From: Dysgonomonas sp. Marseille-P4361
Lineage (GTDB): Bacteria; Bacteroidota; Bacteroidia; Bacteroidales; Dysgonomonadaceae
NCBI RefSeq assembly: GCF_900343125.1
Contig: NZ_OPYL01000006.1
Coordinates: 105,540 to 169,539, forward strand
Reading direction: 5' to 3'
DNA: 64,000 nt
In this document: piece by piece, positions 44,430-53,540 of the stretch
How the letters are laid out: every line of letters begins with the position of its first letter
Position numbering within the stretch: the stretch's first letter is position 1
The notes under the pieces: model-generated
The model's input: the letters and a program-made list of their open reading frames with translations, nothing else
Database searches by the model: none
What the model was told of the DNA's origin: nothing
Translations under genes and position numbers: made by a program

Positions 44430-45127
44430 CCTATTTTGCTAATTCTTCGTAGCTTTTCTTCGTCAATGATTTTTATTTTTCGTCCGTCTAAAGTTATGAT
44501 ATGTTCATCAACAAAGGTTGATAAAGTGCGTATCGCATTAGAAGTAGTCATATTAGATAAGTTGGCTAGATCTTCACGCGATAAGTAGATGCTAATTGTA
44601 GCACCATCTTCTTCTAACCCGTAGTTTTCGATCAAGAATATAAGAGATTCTGCTAATCTACCTCGTATATGTTTTTGGGTTAGATTAACCACTCGTTCAT
44701 CGGCTATTCCGAGATCTACGGACAATTCACGAATGAAAAACATGCCTAATTTAGGATTCTGATTCACTATTTTTTCAATAATAGCCATAGGTATGAAACA
44801 TACAGTTGAAGACTCAAAGGCTGCTGCTGCTGTCACATATGGTTCTGTAGCAAAGTAAGCTCTATAGCCGAAATATTGAGTAGGACGTATCATTCTTATA
44901 ATTTGACTGCGACCTCCGACTCCATCTTTGTAGATTTTTACTTTCCCTTTCAATAAACACATGAGTTCCGTCGAAGTCTCTTCTTCACTGTATATGATCT
45001 CATTTTTTTTGAAATCAAGAACTTTTGTATTGGAAGAAATGATATCTCGCTCTTCATCATTTAAGAGTTCCCAAATCTCGGGGATACTTACTGATAAGTT
45101 TACAACACTACTGCTATTCTTTACCAT
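44426..45127 (-). CDS. Crp/Fnr-family transcriptional regulator
   Basis: The 233-residue protein has a cNMP-binding-like beta-roll (residues about 30-130: VLDFKKNEIIYSEEE...LMCLLKGKVKIYKDG), a dimer helix and a winged-helix domain (about 160-228) with SREDLANLSNMTTSNAIRTLSTF as helix-turn-helix. The N-terminal iron-sulfur cysteines of FNR are absent, and a conserved cAMP-contact RxS is not obvious, so the signal is unknown. A perfect 8-base-arm palindrome lies 75-92 bases upstream, and its core recurs at both small-RNA promoters, suggesting autoregulation plus control of those RNAs (inference). Confidence 0.9.
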   Translation of the reverse strand: MVKNSSSVVNLSVSIPEIWELLNDEERDIISSNTKVLDFKKNEIIYSEEETSTELMCLLKGKVKIYKDGVGGRSQIIRMIRPTQYFGYRAYFATEPYVTAAAAFESSTVCFIPMAIIEKIVNQNPKLGMFFIRELSVDLGIADERVVNLTQKHIRGRLAESLIFLIENYGLEEDGATISIYLSREDLANLSNMTTSNAIRTLSTFVDEHIITLDGRKIKIIDEEKLRRISKIG

Positions 45128-45176
45128 TTAAAAAACTTGATTGTGTAACCAGTGTTATTCTAAATTCATTTGAAAA

Positions 45177-45184
45177 CAAAGTTA
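45177..45184 (-). promoter_or_regulatory. Bacteroidetes-type -7 box for the Crp/Fnr gene
   Basis: The minus strand reads TAACTTTG; transcription would start near 45173, giving a leader of about 46 bases. Confidence 0.55.
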
Positions 45185-45201
45185 GTAAAAAAAAGGATAA
45201 A

Positions 45202-45219
45202 ACATGTTATGTAACATGT
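45202..45219. promoter_or_regulatory. Palindromic operator upstream of the Crp/Fnr gene
   Basis: ACATGTTA-TG-TAACATGT has perfect 8-base arms. Its 14-base core ATGTT-N4-AACAT has the FNR-type spacing and is shared with both small-RNA promoters. Its centre is about 38 bases upstream of the predicted start, close to the class II activator position of Crp/Fnr proteins. Confidence 0.65.
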
Positions 45220-45435
45220 AATATTCACAAATATTGATTGTTGTCCATATAGTATTCAATTTTTAGAAACTGAATTTATCTATTATTGTTTGAATTGAAA
45301 CAAACTCAATGGATTTAGTTTTTTTGAATTGGTATTGATGGTAAAGAAATATAAGAGATCTTATAAAGCCTTGTGCTAAAGTGTTAAAGAGTTGTTGCTT
45401 TGATGTGTTTAAAGAGTAAACTTTTTAAAATTCCC
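45220..45435. other. AT-rich spacer between the Crp/Fnr operator and the tig promoter
   Basis: This is the middle of the 422-base gap between divergent genes. I see no reading frame, hairpin with T run, or strict promoter box here. Confidence 0.5.
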
Positions 45436-45466
45436 TTTGAATATTGCAATAATAAGACTATTTTTG
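45436..45466 (+). promoter_or_regulatory. Promoter of tig
   Basis: TTTG (45436-45439), a 19-base spacer and TATTTTTG (45459-45466) match the Bacteroidetes promoter. The leader to tig is about 80 bases. Confidence 0.75.
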
Positions 45467-45549
45467 CACCACCAAAACTGGGAGCATATTTTTTACAATA
45501 TGTTTTTCGAAAAATAGAACTAGTAAATAATTAATATAAATTCATTAAG

Positions 45550-46929
45550 ATGAATATATCTCTTACAAATGTTGATAGTGTAAATGCTATTATACAAATT
45601 TCAGTTGCTAAGGCTGACTATCAAGAAAAATTAGACAATGCAATAAAAGCTTTTCGCAAGAAAGCTAATGTTCCTGGATTTCGTCCCGGTACAGTGCCTG
45701 TAGGAATGGTGAAGAAAATGTATGGTAAATCCATCTTAGCAGAAGAGATAAACAAAATGGTAGGAGAAGGTCTTTACAATTATATTCAAGAAAACAAATT
45801 GAACGTACTTGGAGAACCTCTTGCTAACGAAGAAAAACAACAACCGATAGATTTTACGATCGAAGGAGATTATGACTTCTTTTTTGACATAGCACTATCT
45901 CCGGAAATTAAATTAGAATTGTCGGATAAAGATAAAGTTGACTACTATAAAATAAATGTTGACGAAGAACTTGTTGATAAACAAATCGAATCATACAAAG
46001 CTAATTATGGTAAGTATGAAAAAGTAGAAGAAGGAGCTAAAGAAACAGATCTTATCAAAGGGCTTATAGTTGAACTTGAAGATGGCAAAGTAAAAGAAGG
46101 TGGCATCTCTGTTGAAGCAGGGATTGTAATGCCTTCATATATGAAAGATAAAGAAGAGCAAGCTAAATTTGTAGGAGCTAAAGCTGGAGATGTGATTGTG
46201 TTCAACCCAGGAAAAGCCTATGAAGGAAATGAAGCTGAAATTGCATCATTGCTACATATTGAAAAAGATGCGGTAGAAGCTATTGCTCCTGAGTTTAACT
46301 TCGAGATTACAGAGATCACACGCTATAAAGAAGCAGATCTAGACCAAGAACTTTTCGACAAAGTATTCGGAGAAGGAAATGTGAAAGATGAAGGAGAATT
46401 CAAAGCAAGGGTAAGAGAAACTATCGAGGATCAGTTTGCACCTGATAGTGATTATAAATTCTTGTTGGACGCAAAAGAAGTTCTTGAAAATAAAGTTGGT
46501 GACTTGCAGTTCCCTGATGCTTTCTTGAAAAGATGGTTGATGACAACCGGAGAAGAAAGAACAGCAGAGACTCTTGACGCAGAGTATCCAAAAATCATAG
46601 CAGATTTAAAATTCCATTTAATAAAAGAACAAATTGCGAAAGATTTCGAGCTGCAAATTGAAAATGAAGATATGAAAACTATCGCAATGCAAGCAGCAAA
46701 AGCTCAGTTTGCTCAATATGGAATGATGAATCTTCCTGACGAAATGGTAGAGAACTATGCAAACGATATGCTTAAGAATAAAGAAAATGCTCGCAATCTA
46801 TTAGATAGAGCAATGGAAAATAAGATTATTGATGCATTGAAGTCTAAGATGGGACTAGAAGAAAAAGTAGTGTCTCTTGACGAATTCCGTAAATTCTTCG
46901 AAAAAGAAGGAGAGGCTGTAGAAGAATAA
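45550..46929 (+). CDS. tig: Trigger factor
   Basis: The 459-residue protein has the N-terminal ribosome-binding domain with FRKKANVPGFRPGTVPVGMVKKMYG (the GFRxGxxP signature near residue 43), a degenerate FKBP-like middle domain (about 150-245) and a helical C-terminal chaperone domain. It shields nascent chains at the ribosome exit. As in other Bacteroidetes the PPIase domain is divergent. The protein-quality theme continues with clpP and clpX downstream. Confidence 0.93.
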   Translation: MNISLTNVDSVNAIIQISVAKADYQEKLDNAIKAFRKKANVPGFRPGTVPVGMVKKMYGKSILAEEINKMVGEGLYNYIQENKLNVLGEPLANEEKQQPIDFTIEGDYDFFFDIALSPEIKLELSDKDKVDYYKINVDEELVDKQIESYKANYGKYEKVEEGAKETDLIKGLIVELEDGKVKEGGISVEAGIVMPSYMKDKEEQAKFVGAKAGDVIVFNPGKAYEGNEAEIASLLHIEKDAVEAIAPEFNFEITEITRYKEADLDQELFDKVFGEGNVKDEGEFKARVRETIEDQFAPDSDYKFLLDAKEVLENKVGDLQFPDAFLKRWLMTTGEERTAETLDAEYPKIIADLKFHLIKEQIAKDFELQIENEDMKTIAMQAAKAQFAQYGMMNLPDEMVENYANDMLKNKENARNLLDRAMENKIIDALKSKMGLEEKVVSLDEFRKFFEKEGEAVEE

Positions 46930-46952
46930 TTTATTCTATATAATAAATAGAG

Positions 46953-46985
46953 AAAGCAGAGGAACAATCCTCTGCTTTTTTTTGT
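46953..46985 (+). terminator. Intrinsic terminator after tig
   Basis: AAAGCAGAGGA pairs with TCCTCTGCTTT around a 4-base loop, followed by a T run. Confidence 0.9.
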
Positions 46986-47085
46986 TTCAACCAGTTAATT
47001 ATTCGTATTTTGCAACTTTATTGATTCTATATGCATCTATATTTATATAAGCCTAAGTAATTATAAATCACAAAACTTACAAGCT

Positions 47086-48549
47086 ATGAAAAAAACGATT
47101 AAAGCTATTTGGATAATCCCTTTAGTGTGGGTTATTGTAGGCTGTAGTACTACAGGTGTGGATGATGTCGGAGGGTGGGAATCCATGCCTCAATCAGGTG
47201 TCTATGGTGAAAAATATATGGAATATGAAGAAAATCCATTTCAGGACGTTTCTGAAAAACCGATATCTACATTTTCTATAGATGCAGATGGTGCAGCGTA
47301 TGCTAATATGCGCAGATATGTAAATTTAGGACAACGTCCACCAAAGGAATCAGTAAGAATAGAAGAGTTTATTAATTACTTCACATTCGACTATGCGGAG
47401 CCGCCGCAAGAAGAATCTATTTCATTGAATAGTGAAGTGGCAAGGTGTCCTTGGAATGACAAACATCTACTATTGCGCGTAGGGGTAAAAGGGAAAACGA
47501 TCATAGAAGATCTGTTGCCGCCAAGTAATTATGTGTTTCTTATAGATGTGTCCGGGTCTATGAACTCTCCTGATAAATTAGGAATTTTAAAGACAGGTTT
47601 CAAAACTATGGTCGACAACCTAAAAGATAATGATAAGGTTGCTATAGTGATTTATGCGGGTCGTGCACGAGTCTTGCTTAATTCAACCTCTGCTGATCAG
47701 AAAGAAGTAATTCAAAATGCTATTAATGAATTGGGTGCAGGTGGCTCCACTGCTGGTCATGATGGAATATCCAAAGCTTATGAAATTGCTAAAGAAAATT
47801 TTATAGAAGGAGGAAATAATAGAATAATATTGGGCTCTGATGGAGATTTTAATACTGGTCCTTCTTCTGTGAAAGAGCTGATCGAGCTCGTAGAAAGTAA
47901 GAAAGATGAAGGGATCTTCATTACTGTATTAGGTGTAGGAGGAGGAAATTTGAATGATCATATGGCTGAGCAGATCGCAAATAAAGGAAATGGCACATAT
48001 GAATATATTGATAATGCTGAGCAAATAGAAAAAGTCTTTGTTAACGAAAGGTCGAAGTTCTATGCTGTAGCGAAAGATGTGAAACTTCAGTTGACGTTTA
48101 ATGAGGATGCGGTAAAGTCTTATCGACTGATCGGTTATGAGAACAGACTTTTAGAAAATCAAGATTTCGAAGATGACGAAAAAGATGCAGGCGAGATTGG
48201 TGTAGGACAAACAATCACAGCTATGTATGAGATTATACCTGCTACAGTCTTGGAAAAGAATACGATAATAGCCTTGGGGAGCTATGATGCTCGTTATAAG
48301 AAAGCCGATGAAGAGATTAGTCGCCCGTTATCAACAACGTTAGCTTCGAATGTGCTAGATATTGATAAGTCGAGCGAAAATATGAGATTTGCTGCGGCAG
48401 TAACAGCCTATGGTCTTATTCTGAGAGAGTCCGAATATAAAGGTAATGCCGATATGCAAATGGTATTAGATCTTTCTGGTCAAGCTACTTCTTTCGACCC
48501 CTATGGATATAGGAAAGGCTTTATTGAATTAGTCAATAAACTAAAATAA
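47086..48549 (+). CDS. VWA-domain lipoprotein, YfbK-like
   Basis: The 487-residue protein has a lipoprotein signal (IVGC, cysteine 20), an N-terminal VWA-associated region (NPFQDVSEKPISTFSIDADGAAYANMRRY), a von Willebrand A domain with the metal site DVSGSM (residues about 158-163), and a C-terminal DUF3520-like part ending GYRKGFIELVNKLK. YfbK-type proteins are envelope proteins of unknown function. It is monocistronic; a TATTTTG-like box lies near 47005. Confidence 0.9.
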   Translation: MKKTIKAIWIIPLVWVIVGCSTTGVDDVGGWESMPQSGVYGEKYMEYEENPFQDVSEKPISTFSIDADGAAYANMRRYVNLGQRPPKESVRIEEFINYFTFDYAEPPQEESISLNSEVARCPWNDKHLLLRVGVKGKTIIEDLLPPSNYVFLIDVSGSMNSPDKLGILKTGFKTMVDNLKDNDKVAIVIYAGRARVLLNSTSADQKEVIQNAINELGAGGSTAGHDGISKAYEIAKENFIEGGNNRIILGSDGDFNTGPSSVKELIELVESKKDEGIFITVLGVGGGNLNDHMAEQIANKGNGTYEYIDNAEQIEKVFVNERSKFYAVAKDVKLQLTFNEDAVKSYRLIGYENRLLENQDFEDDEKDAGEIGVGQTITAMYEIIPATVLEKNTIIALGSYDARYKKADEEISRPLSTTLASNVLDIDKSSENMRFAAAVTAYGLILRESEYKGNADMQMVLDLSGQATSFDPYGYRKGFIELVNKLK

Positions 48550-48637
48550 GGGCATGGAATAGTAAAATACCTGAGTTATAGATTTATTTCATAAAAAATA
48601 AATAGAAATGTTGACTGTTCTATTTGTTTTTTATTTA

Positions 48638-48645
48638 TAACTTTG
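48638..48645 (+). promoter_or_regulatory. Bacteroidetes-type -7 box upstream of clpP
   Basis: TAACTTTG fits TAnnTTTG, 110 bases before clpP and only about 15 bases before a terminator-like hairpin. No good TTTG lies at -33. Confidence 0.5.
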
Positions 48646-48654
48646 TTCAGTTAG

Positions 48655-48682
48655 AAAAGAGGCTTATATTAGCCTTTTTTTT
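48655..48682 (+). terminator. Terminator-like hairpin between the promoter box and clpP
   Basis: AGGCT (48660-48664) pairs with AGCCT (48671-48675), extended by A/T pairs and one GT pair, and a run of eight T follows. It could end a 35-nt leader RNA or act as an attenuator for clpP. Confidence 0.6.
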
Positions 48683-48754
48683 ATGCCAGTTTAGTGGCAC
48701 GATAATTGTTTGTTATAAAGTGATATTACTTTATTAAACTAAAAGAGGAATGTT

Positions 48755-49423
48755 ATGAATAATGAATTTAAGAAATATGCAACCAAACATTTAGGAATGA
48801 ATGGTTTGGCTTTGGATAAGTATATCGATATTACCAGCAGCTATATATCGCCAACTATTATAGAGGAACGTCAGTTAAATGTGGCGCAAATGGATGTGTT
48901 CTCTCGTCTGATGATGGATCGTATTATCTTTCTTGGAACACAAGTGGATGACTATACTGCAAATGTAATTCAAGCGCAACTTCTGTACCTTGATTCAGCC
49001 GATTCGGGCAAAGATATATCAATCTATATTAACTCCCCTGGAGGATCCGTATATGCAGGGTATGGTATATATGATACAATGCAATTCATAAACAGTGATG
49101 TATCTACTATCTGTACAGGTATTGCAGCATCAATGGCTGCAGTATTGTTAGTAGCTGGAGAAAAAGGTAAGCGTTTTGCATTGAAACATTCGCGTGTGAT
49201 GATTCACCAACCATTAGGAGGTGCTCAAGGTCAAGCTTCGGATATTGAAATTACTGCAAGAGAAATTGGTAAAGTAAAGAAAGAACTTTATACGATAATC
49301 TCTGAACACTCTGGCCAGCCATTTGACAAGGTTGCTCTAGATTCTGACCGCGACTATTGGATGACATCAGCCGAAGCAAAAGAATATGGTATGGTTGATG
49401 AAGTTTTAGTGAAAAATAAATAA
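48755..49423 (+). CDS. clpP: ATP-dependent Clp protease proteolytic subunit
   Basis: The 222-residue serine protease has the catalytic triad Ser126 (GIAASMAA), His151 (MIHQPLGG) and Asp200 (DSDRDYWM). The N-terminus is about 25 residues longer than E. coli mature ClpP, as expected for a propeptide or Bacteroidetes extension. It forms the 14-mer chamber fed by ClpX, encoded 66 bases downstream after a long intercistronic hairpin. Confidence 0.97.
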   Translation: MNNEFKKYATKHLGMNGLALDKYIDITSSYISPTIIEERQLNVAQMDVFSRLMMDRIIFLGTQVDDYTANVIQAQLLYLDSADSGKDISIYINSPGGSVYAGYGIYDTMQFINSDVSTICTGIAASMAAVLLVAGEKGKRFALKHSRVMIHQPLGGAQGQASDIEITAREIGKVKKELYTIISEHSGQPFDKVALDSDRDYWMTSAEAKEYGMVDEVLVKNK

Positions 49424-49437
49424 GAATATATAAGTAT

Positions 49438-49478
49438 TGGGCTAAAGTATAGATGGTGAAATCTAAACTGTTAGCCCA
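49438..49478 (+). promoter_or_regulatory. Intercistronic hairpin between clpP and clpX
   Basis: TGGGCTAA (49438-49445) pairs with TTAGCCCA (49471-49478); the stem continues with AGT/ACT and TAGAT/ATCTA, with one bulge and one mismatch, and closes with loop GGTGAA. No T run follows. It ends 11 bases before the clpX start. Confidence 0.6.
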
Positions 49479-49489
49479 TCGCTAAGTTT

Positions 49490-50734
49490 ATGGCAAAGAA
49501 AGAAACGAATTCAAGTAGCAGTTGCAGCTTCTGTGGACGAAATGAGAAAGAGGTGAATATGCTTATCTCTGGATTGTCTGCTGATATATGCGATAGCTGT
49601 GCTGAACAAGCATATCAAATTGTAAAAGAAAGCTTCGAAGCTAAAAAGAAATCAGTTGCAGGTATTGATAGAAATCAGTTGCCTGATCCCCGACAAATAA
49701 AAGAATACCTTGATGGTTATATCATTGGGCAGGATAGTGCAAAGCGTTATCTATCTGTAGCTGTTTATAATCACTACAAGCGTATATTGCAAGAGAAAGA
49801 AGACGATATTGAAATAGAGAAGTCCAATATTATATTAGTAGGCCCTACAGGTACAGGTAAAACCTTGTTAGCTCGTACTATTGCAAAACTATTAAAAGTC
49901 CCTTTTGCTATTGTTGATGCTACTGTTCTTACCGAGGCTGGGTATGTAGGAGAGGATATTGAAAGTATTCTGACCAGACTTCTGCAAGCTTCAGATTATG
50001 ATGTAGCAGCAGCCGAAAGAGGAATTGTTTTTATTGATGAAATAGATAAAATTGCTCGTAAGAGTGATAACCCATCTATAACTCGCGATGTAAGTGGAGA
50101 AGGAGTACAGCAAGGCTTATTGAAGCTGCTCGAAGGATCGGTTGTAAATGTTCCACCTCAAGGAGGGCGTAAACATCCCGATCAGAAGATGATAGCAGTA
50201 GATACAAAAAATATACTTTTTGTATGTGGCGGAGCGTTTGATGGAATTGAGAGAAAAATAGCTCAGCGCTTGAATACTACAGTCGTTGGGTATGCTTCTT
50301 CGAATAATAAAGCGAAAATAGATAAAAACAATTTGCTACAATATGTGGCACCTCAAGACTTGAAGTCTTTTGGACTGATCCCTGAGATTATAGGTCGTTT
50401 ACCTATTTTGACATATTTGGATGCACTTGACCCAAGTGCTTTGAGAAGAATATTAACGGAACCTAAGAACTCAATAATCAAGCAGTATGTAAAATTATTC
50501 AAGATGGATAATGTTGATCTGACTTTCGATGATGACGTCTATGAATATATTGTAGATAAAGCAGTAGAGTATAAATTAGGAGCTAGAGGGTTGCGTTCTA
50601 TTGTAGAGACTATAATGATGGATGCAATGTTCAATATACCTTCTACAAAGCAAGAAAAATTGCATATTACCAAACCATATGCAGTAGAGCAGCTTGAAAA
50701 ATCAGAAGTGATTAAACTGAGAAATTCTCAATGA
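49490..50734 (+). CDS. clpX: ATP-dependent Clp protease ATP-binding subunit ClpX
   Basis: The 414-residue AAA+ unfoldase has the N-terminal zinc-binding domain (CSFCGR...ICDSCAE), Walker A GPTGTGKT near residue 122, Walker [12 protein letters not shown] and the sensor region [12 protein letters not shown]. It unfolds substrates and feeds them to ClpP. It is encoded downstream of clpP. Confidence 0.97.
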   Translation: MAKKETNSSSSCSFCGRNEKEVNMLISGLSADICDSCAEQAYQIVKESFEAKKKSVAGIDRNQLPDPRQIKEYLDGYIIGQDSAKRYLSVAVYNHYKRILQEKEDDIEIEKSNIILVGPTGTGKTLLARTIAKLLKVPFAIVDATVLTEAGYVGEDIESILTRLLQASDYDVAAAERGIVFIDEIDKIARKSDNPSITRDVSGEGVQQGLLKLLEGSVVNVPPQGGRKHPDQKMIAVDTKNILFVCGGAFDGIERKIAQRLNTTVVGYASSNNKAKIDKNNLLQYVAPQDLKSFGLIPEIIGRLPILTYLDALDPSALRRILTEPKNSIIKQYVKLFKMDNVDLTFDDDVYEYIVDKAVEYKLGARGLRSIVETIMMDAMFNIPSTKQEKLHITKPYAVEQLEKSEVIKLRNSQ

Positions 50735-50770
50735 AAGTTTGCTTTTTAATAAAAAATAGTCTATTTTGAG

Positions 50771-50801
50771 TTGGAGTTTCAGAATTAGCATTTTATCTTC
50801 G
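50771..50801 (+). promoter_or_regulatory. Candidate promoter of recQ
   Basis: TTG (50771-50773), a 20-base spacer and TATCTTCG (50794-50801, one mismatch to TAnnTTTG) precede recQ by 27 bases. Confidence 0.4.
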
Positions 50802-50827
50802 TAACAAGTAATAGACCTATTTTTAAT

Positions 50828-53023
50828 ATGGTTAATAAAAACGAAATATTAACAACCGCTTTAAAAAAACATTTTGGATTTGATGGCTTTAAGGGGAATC
50901 AAGAAGCTGTAATTCAGAATGTTTTGGATGGTAGAGATACCTTCGTCCTTATGCCGACAGGAGGAGGAAAATCTCTGTGTTATCAGCTACCAGCATTACT
51001 GATGGAGGGAACAGCCGTTGTTGTTTCTCCTCTTATAGCATTAATGAAAAATCAGGTAGATGCTATGCGTAATTTTAGTGAAGATGATGGAGTCGCTCAC
51101 TTCTTAAATTCTTCATTAAATAAAGTCGCTATAGAACAAGTGAAAACTGATATTTTGTCTGGCAAAACAAAATTGCTCTATGTTGCACCAGAATCTTTGA
51201 CAAAAGTGGAGAATATAGATTTTCTGCGTCAGATCAAGATTTCGTTCTATGCAATAGATGAAGCTCATTGTATATCCGAATGGGGACATGACTTTAGACC
51301 AGAATACAGACGAATACGCCCTATTGTATCCGAAATAGGGAAACACCCTCTGATCGCACTCACTGCGACAGCGACACCTAAAGTTCAACTAGATATACAG
51401 AAGAACTTGGGAATGACAGATGCAGATGTATTCAAGGCTTCATTTAATAGAGAGAACCTATATTATGAGATTCGTCCTAAAACGAACAATGTAGATAAGG
51501 ATATTATAAAATATATTAAAACCCAAGGACATAAGTCGGGAATTATATACTGTCTAAGTCGTAAGAAAGTAGAAGAATTTGCTGAAATATTGCAAACTAA
51601 CAATATAAATGCACTGCCTTACCATGCAGGTTTAGATGCTTCGACACGCTCAGCAAATCAGGATGCTTTCCTGATGGAAAAAGTTGATGTAATTGTAGCA
51701 ACGATAGCCTTTGGTATGGGAATTGACAAACCGGATGTAAGATACGTTATCCATTACGACATGCCTAAAAGCCTTGAAGGTTACTATCAGGAAACAGGAC
51801 GTGCCGGAAGGGATGGGGGAGAAGGGAACTGTATTGCTTTCTATTCCTTTAAGGATCTTCAGAAGTTAGAAAAATTCATGCAGGGCAAACCGGTAGCAGA
51901 GCAGGAAATTGGCAAATTATTGCTTCTGGAAACAGCTGCGTATGCTGAAACAGCTCTATGCCGAAAGAAAGTACTACTTCACTATTTTGGTGAAGAATAT
52001 AAAGAGAAAAGTTGTGGTAACTGTGACAATTGTGTAAACCCTAAGAAACAAGTGGAAGCTAAAGAATTATTGTTGACAGCGATTGAAGCTGTCGTTGCGT
52101 TGAAAGAAAAATTTAAAACAGACTATGTTATTAATGTCCTAAGAGGTAAAGAAACATCTGAGATAGAGACCTATGGACACCAGGATCTTGAAGTGTTTGG
52201 CTCAGGAGATGATGCTGACGATGAAACATGGAATGCTGTTATCCGTCAAGCTCTGATTGCAGGCTATTTTGATAAAGACATAGAAAACTATGGTTTATTG
52301 AAAGTTACAAAGAAAGGCAAGAGTTTTCTGAAAAAACCAGTTTCATTTAAAATCACAACAAGTGATGATGAAGACATGGCTGATGACGAAGGTTTAGACG
52401 ATGTAGTAGTTAAAGGTGGCGGAGGTGGATCGGCGGTAGATCCGGTTTTATTCTCTATAATGAAAGATTTGCGTAAAAAAATGGCCAAACATAATAATGT
52501 GCCGCCATATGTAATCTTCCAAGACCCTTCGTTAGAAGCAATGGCTACCATTTATCCTATCACAATGGATGAATTGCAGAATATCCCAGGTGTAGGAGCA
52601 GGAAAAGCAAAACGATATGGAGAAGAATTCCTGCAAATAATAAAGAAGCACGTAGAAGAAAATGAAATAGAACGCCCTGAGGACTTAAGAGTTCGTACAG
52701 TTGCCAATAAATCTAAGATGAAAGTGGCTATTGTTCAGGCTATTGATAGAAAGGTCGCTCTTGATGATTTGGCAGAGTCAAAAGGAATTGAATTCCATGA
52801 ACTATTGACAGAAGTTGAAGCAATTGTATTTTCAGGTACAAAAATAAATATTGATTATTTCCTTCGCGAAGTGATTGATGAAGATCACCTAGACGATATT
52901 TTTGAATATTTCCAAGAAGCAGAATCAGATGATTTAGAAGCGGCTATAAATGAATTAGGAGAATACTCTGAAGATGAAATTCGTTTAGTACGTATTAAAT
53001 TTATTTCTGATATGGCAAATTAA
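50828..53023 (+). CDS. recQ: ATP-dependent DNA helicase RecQ
   Basis: The 731-residue helicase has motif [15 protein letters not shown], the DEAH box [17 protein letters not shown], the helicase C domain with [12 protein letters not shown], an RQC zinc cluster (CRKK...CGNCDNC), an acidic Asp/Glu and Gly-rich linker (about 515-540), an HRDC domain (about 540-620) and a C-terminal HTH-like extension. It unwinds DNA in recombination and fork repair. coaD starts 2 bases after the stop. Confidence 0.96.
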   Translation: MVNKNEILTTALKKHFGFDGFKGNQEAVIQNVLDGRDTFVLMPTGGGKSLCYQLPALLMEGTAVVVSPLIALMKNQVDAMRNFSEDDGVAHFLNSSLNKVAIEQVKTDILSGKTKLLYVAPESLTKVENIDFLRQIKISFYAIDEAHCISEWGHDFRPEYRRIRPIVSEIGKHPLIALTATATPKVQLDIQKNLGMTDADVFKASFNRENLYYEIRPKTNNVDKDIIKYIKTQGHKSGIIYCLSRKKVEEFAEILQTNNINALPYHAGLDASTRSANQDAFLMEKVDVIVATIAFGMGIDKPDVRYVIHYDMPKSLEGYYQETGRAGRDGGEGNCIAFYSFKDLQKLEKFMQGKPVAEQEIGKLLLLETAAYAETALCRKKVLLHYFGEEYKEKSCGNCDNCVNPKKQVEAKELLLTAIEAVVALKEKFKTDYVINVLRGKETSEIETYGHQDLEVFGSGDDADDETWNAVIRQALIAGYFDKDIENYGLLKVTKKGKSFLKKPVSFKITTSDDEDMADDEGLDDVVVKGGGGGSAVDPVLFSIMKDLRKKMAKHNNVPPYVIFQDPSLEAMATIYPITMDELQNIPGVGAGKAKRYGEEFLQIIKKHVEENEIERPEDLRVRTVANKSKMKVAIVQAIDRKVALDDLAESKGIEFHELLTEVEAIVFSGTKINIDYFLREVIDEDHLDDIFEYFQEAESDDLEAAINELGEYSEDEIRLVRIKFISDMAN

Positions 53024-53025
53024 GG

Positions 53026-53487
53026 ATGAATAGAAAAGCAATATTTCCAGGAACTTTTGATCCCTTCACAATAGGGCATCATTCAATGGTAAAACGATCT
53101 CTCGAATTAGTTGATGAGATCGTTATTGCAATTGGGAAGAACGATGCTAAAAAGAGTTATTTTTCATTAGAGGATCGTATTGAGATGATTGAAAATCTAT
53201 ATAAAGAGGATCCTCGTGTTTCTGTAAAATATTATGATAATCTCACAGTCGATTTTGCAAAAACAGTAGATGCTAAATTTATAGTCAGAGGTATTCGTTC
53301 GGTAAATGATTTTGAGTACGAAAAAACGATAGCAGATATCAATAGAAAAATATCAGGGATAGAAACTTTTATTCTATTTACTGAACCAGAACTGACACAT
53401 ATTAGTTCTACTATTGTGCGCGAGCTTTTGCGTTTTGGACATGATGTTAGTCAGTTCGTTCCTGAAGGAATGGTACTAAAGAAATAA
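53026..53487 (+). CDS. coaD: Phosphopantetheine adenylyltransferase
   Basis: The 153-residue nucleotidyltransferase has the [21 protein letters not shown] start with the T/HxGH motif, [24 protein letters not shown], and the late [13 protein letters not shown] block. It makes dephospho-CoA from phosphopantetheine. Its gene is coupled to recQ, a position often seen in Bacteroidetes. Confidence 0.96.
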   Translation: MNRKAIFPGTFDPFTIGHHSMVKRSLELVDEIVIAIGKNDAKKSYFSLEDRIEMIENLYKEDPRVSVKYYDNLTVDFAKTVDAKFIVRGIRSVNDFEYEKTIADINRKISGIETFILFTEPELTHISSTIVRELLRFGHDVSQFVPEGMVLKK

Positions 53488-53540
53488 CTTCATCAACATT
53501 TCAAAAACTTTATAAAATATACAGAAGAAACCAAGTAAAG

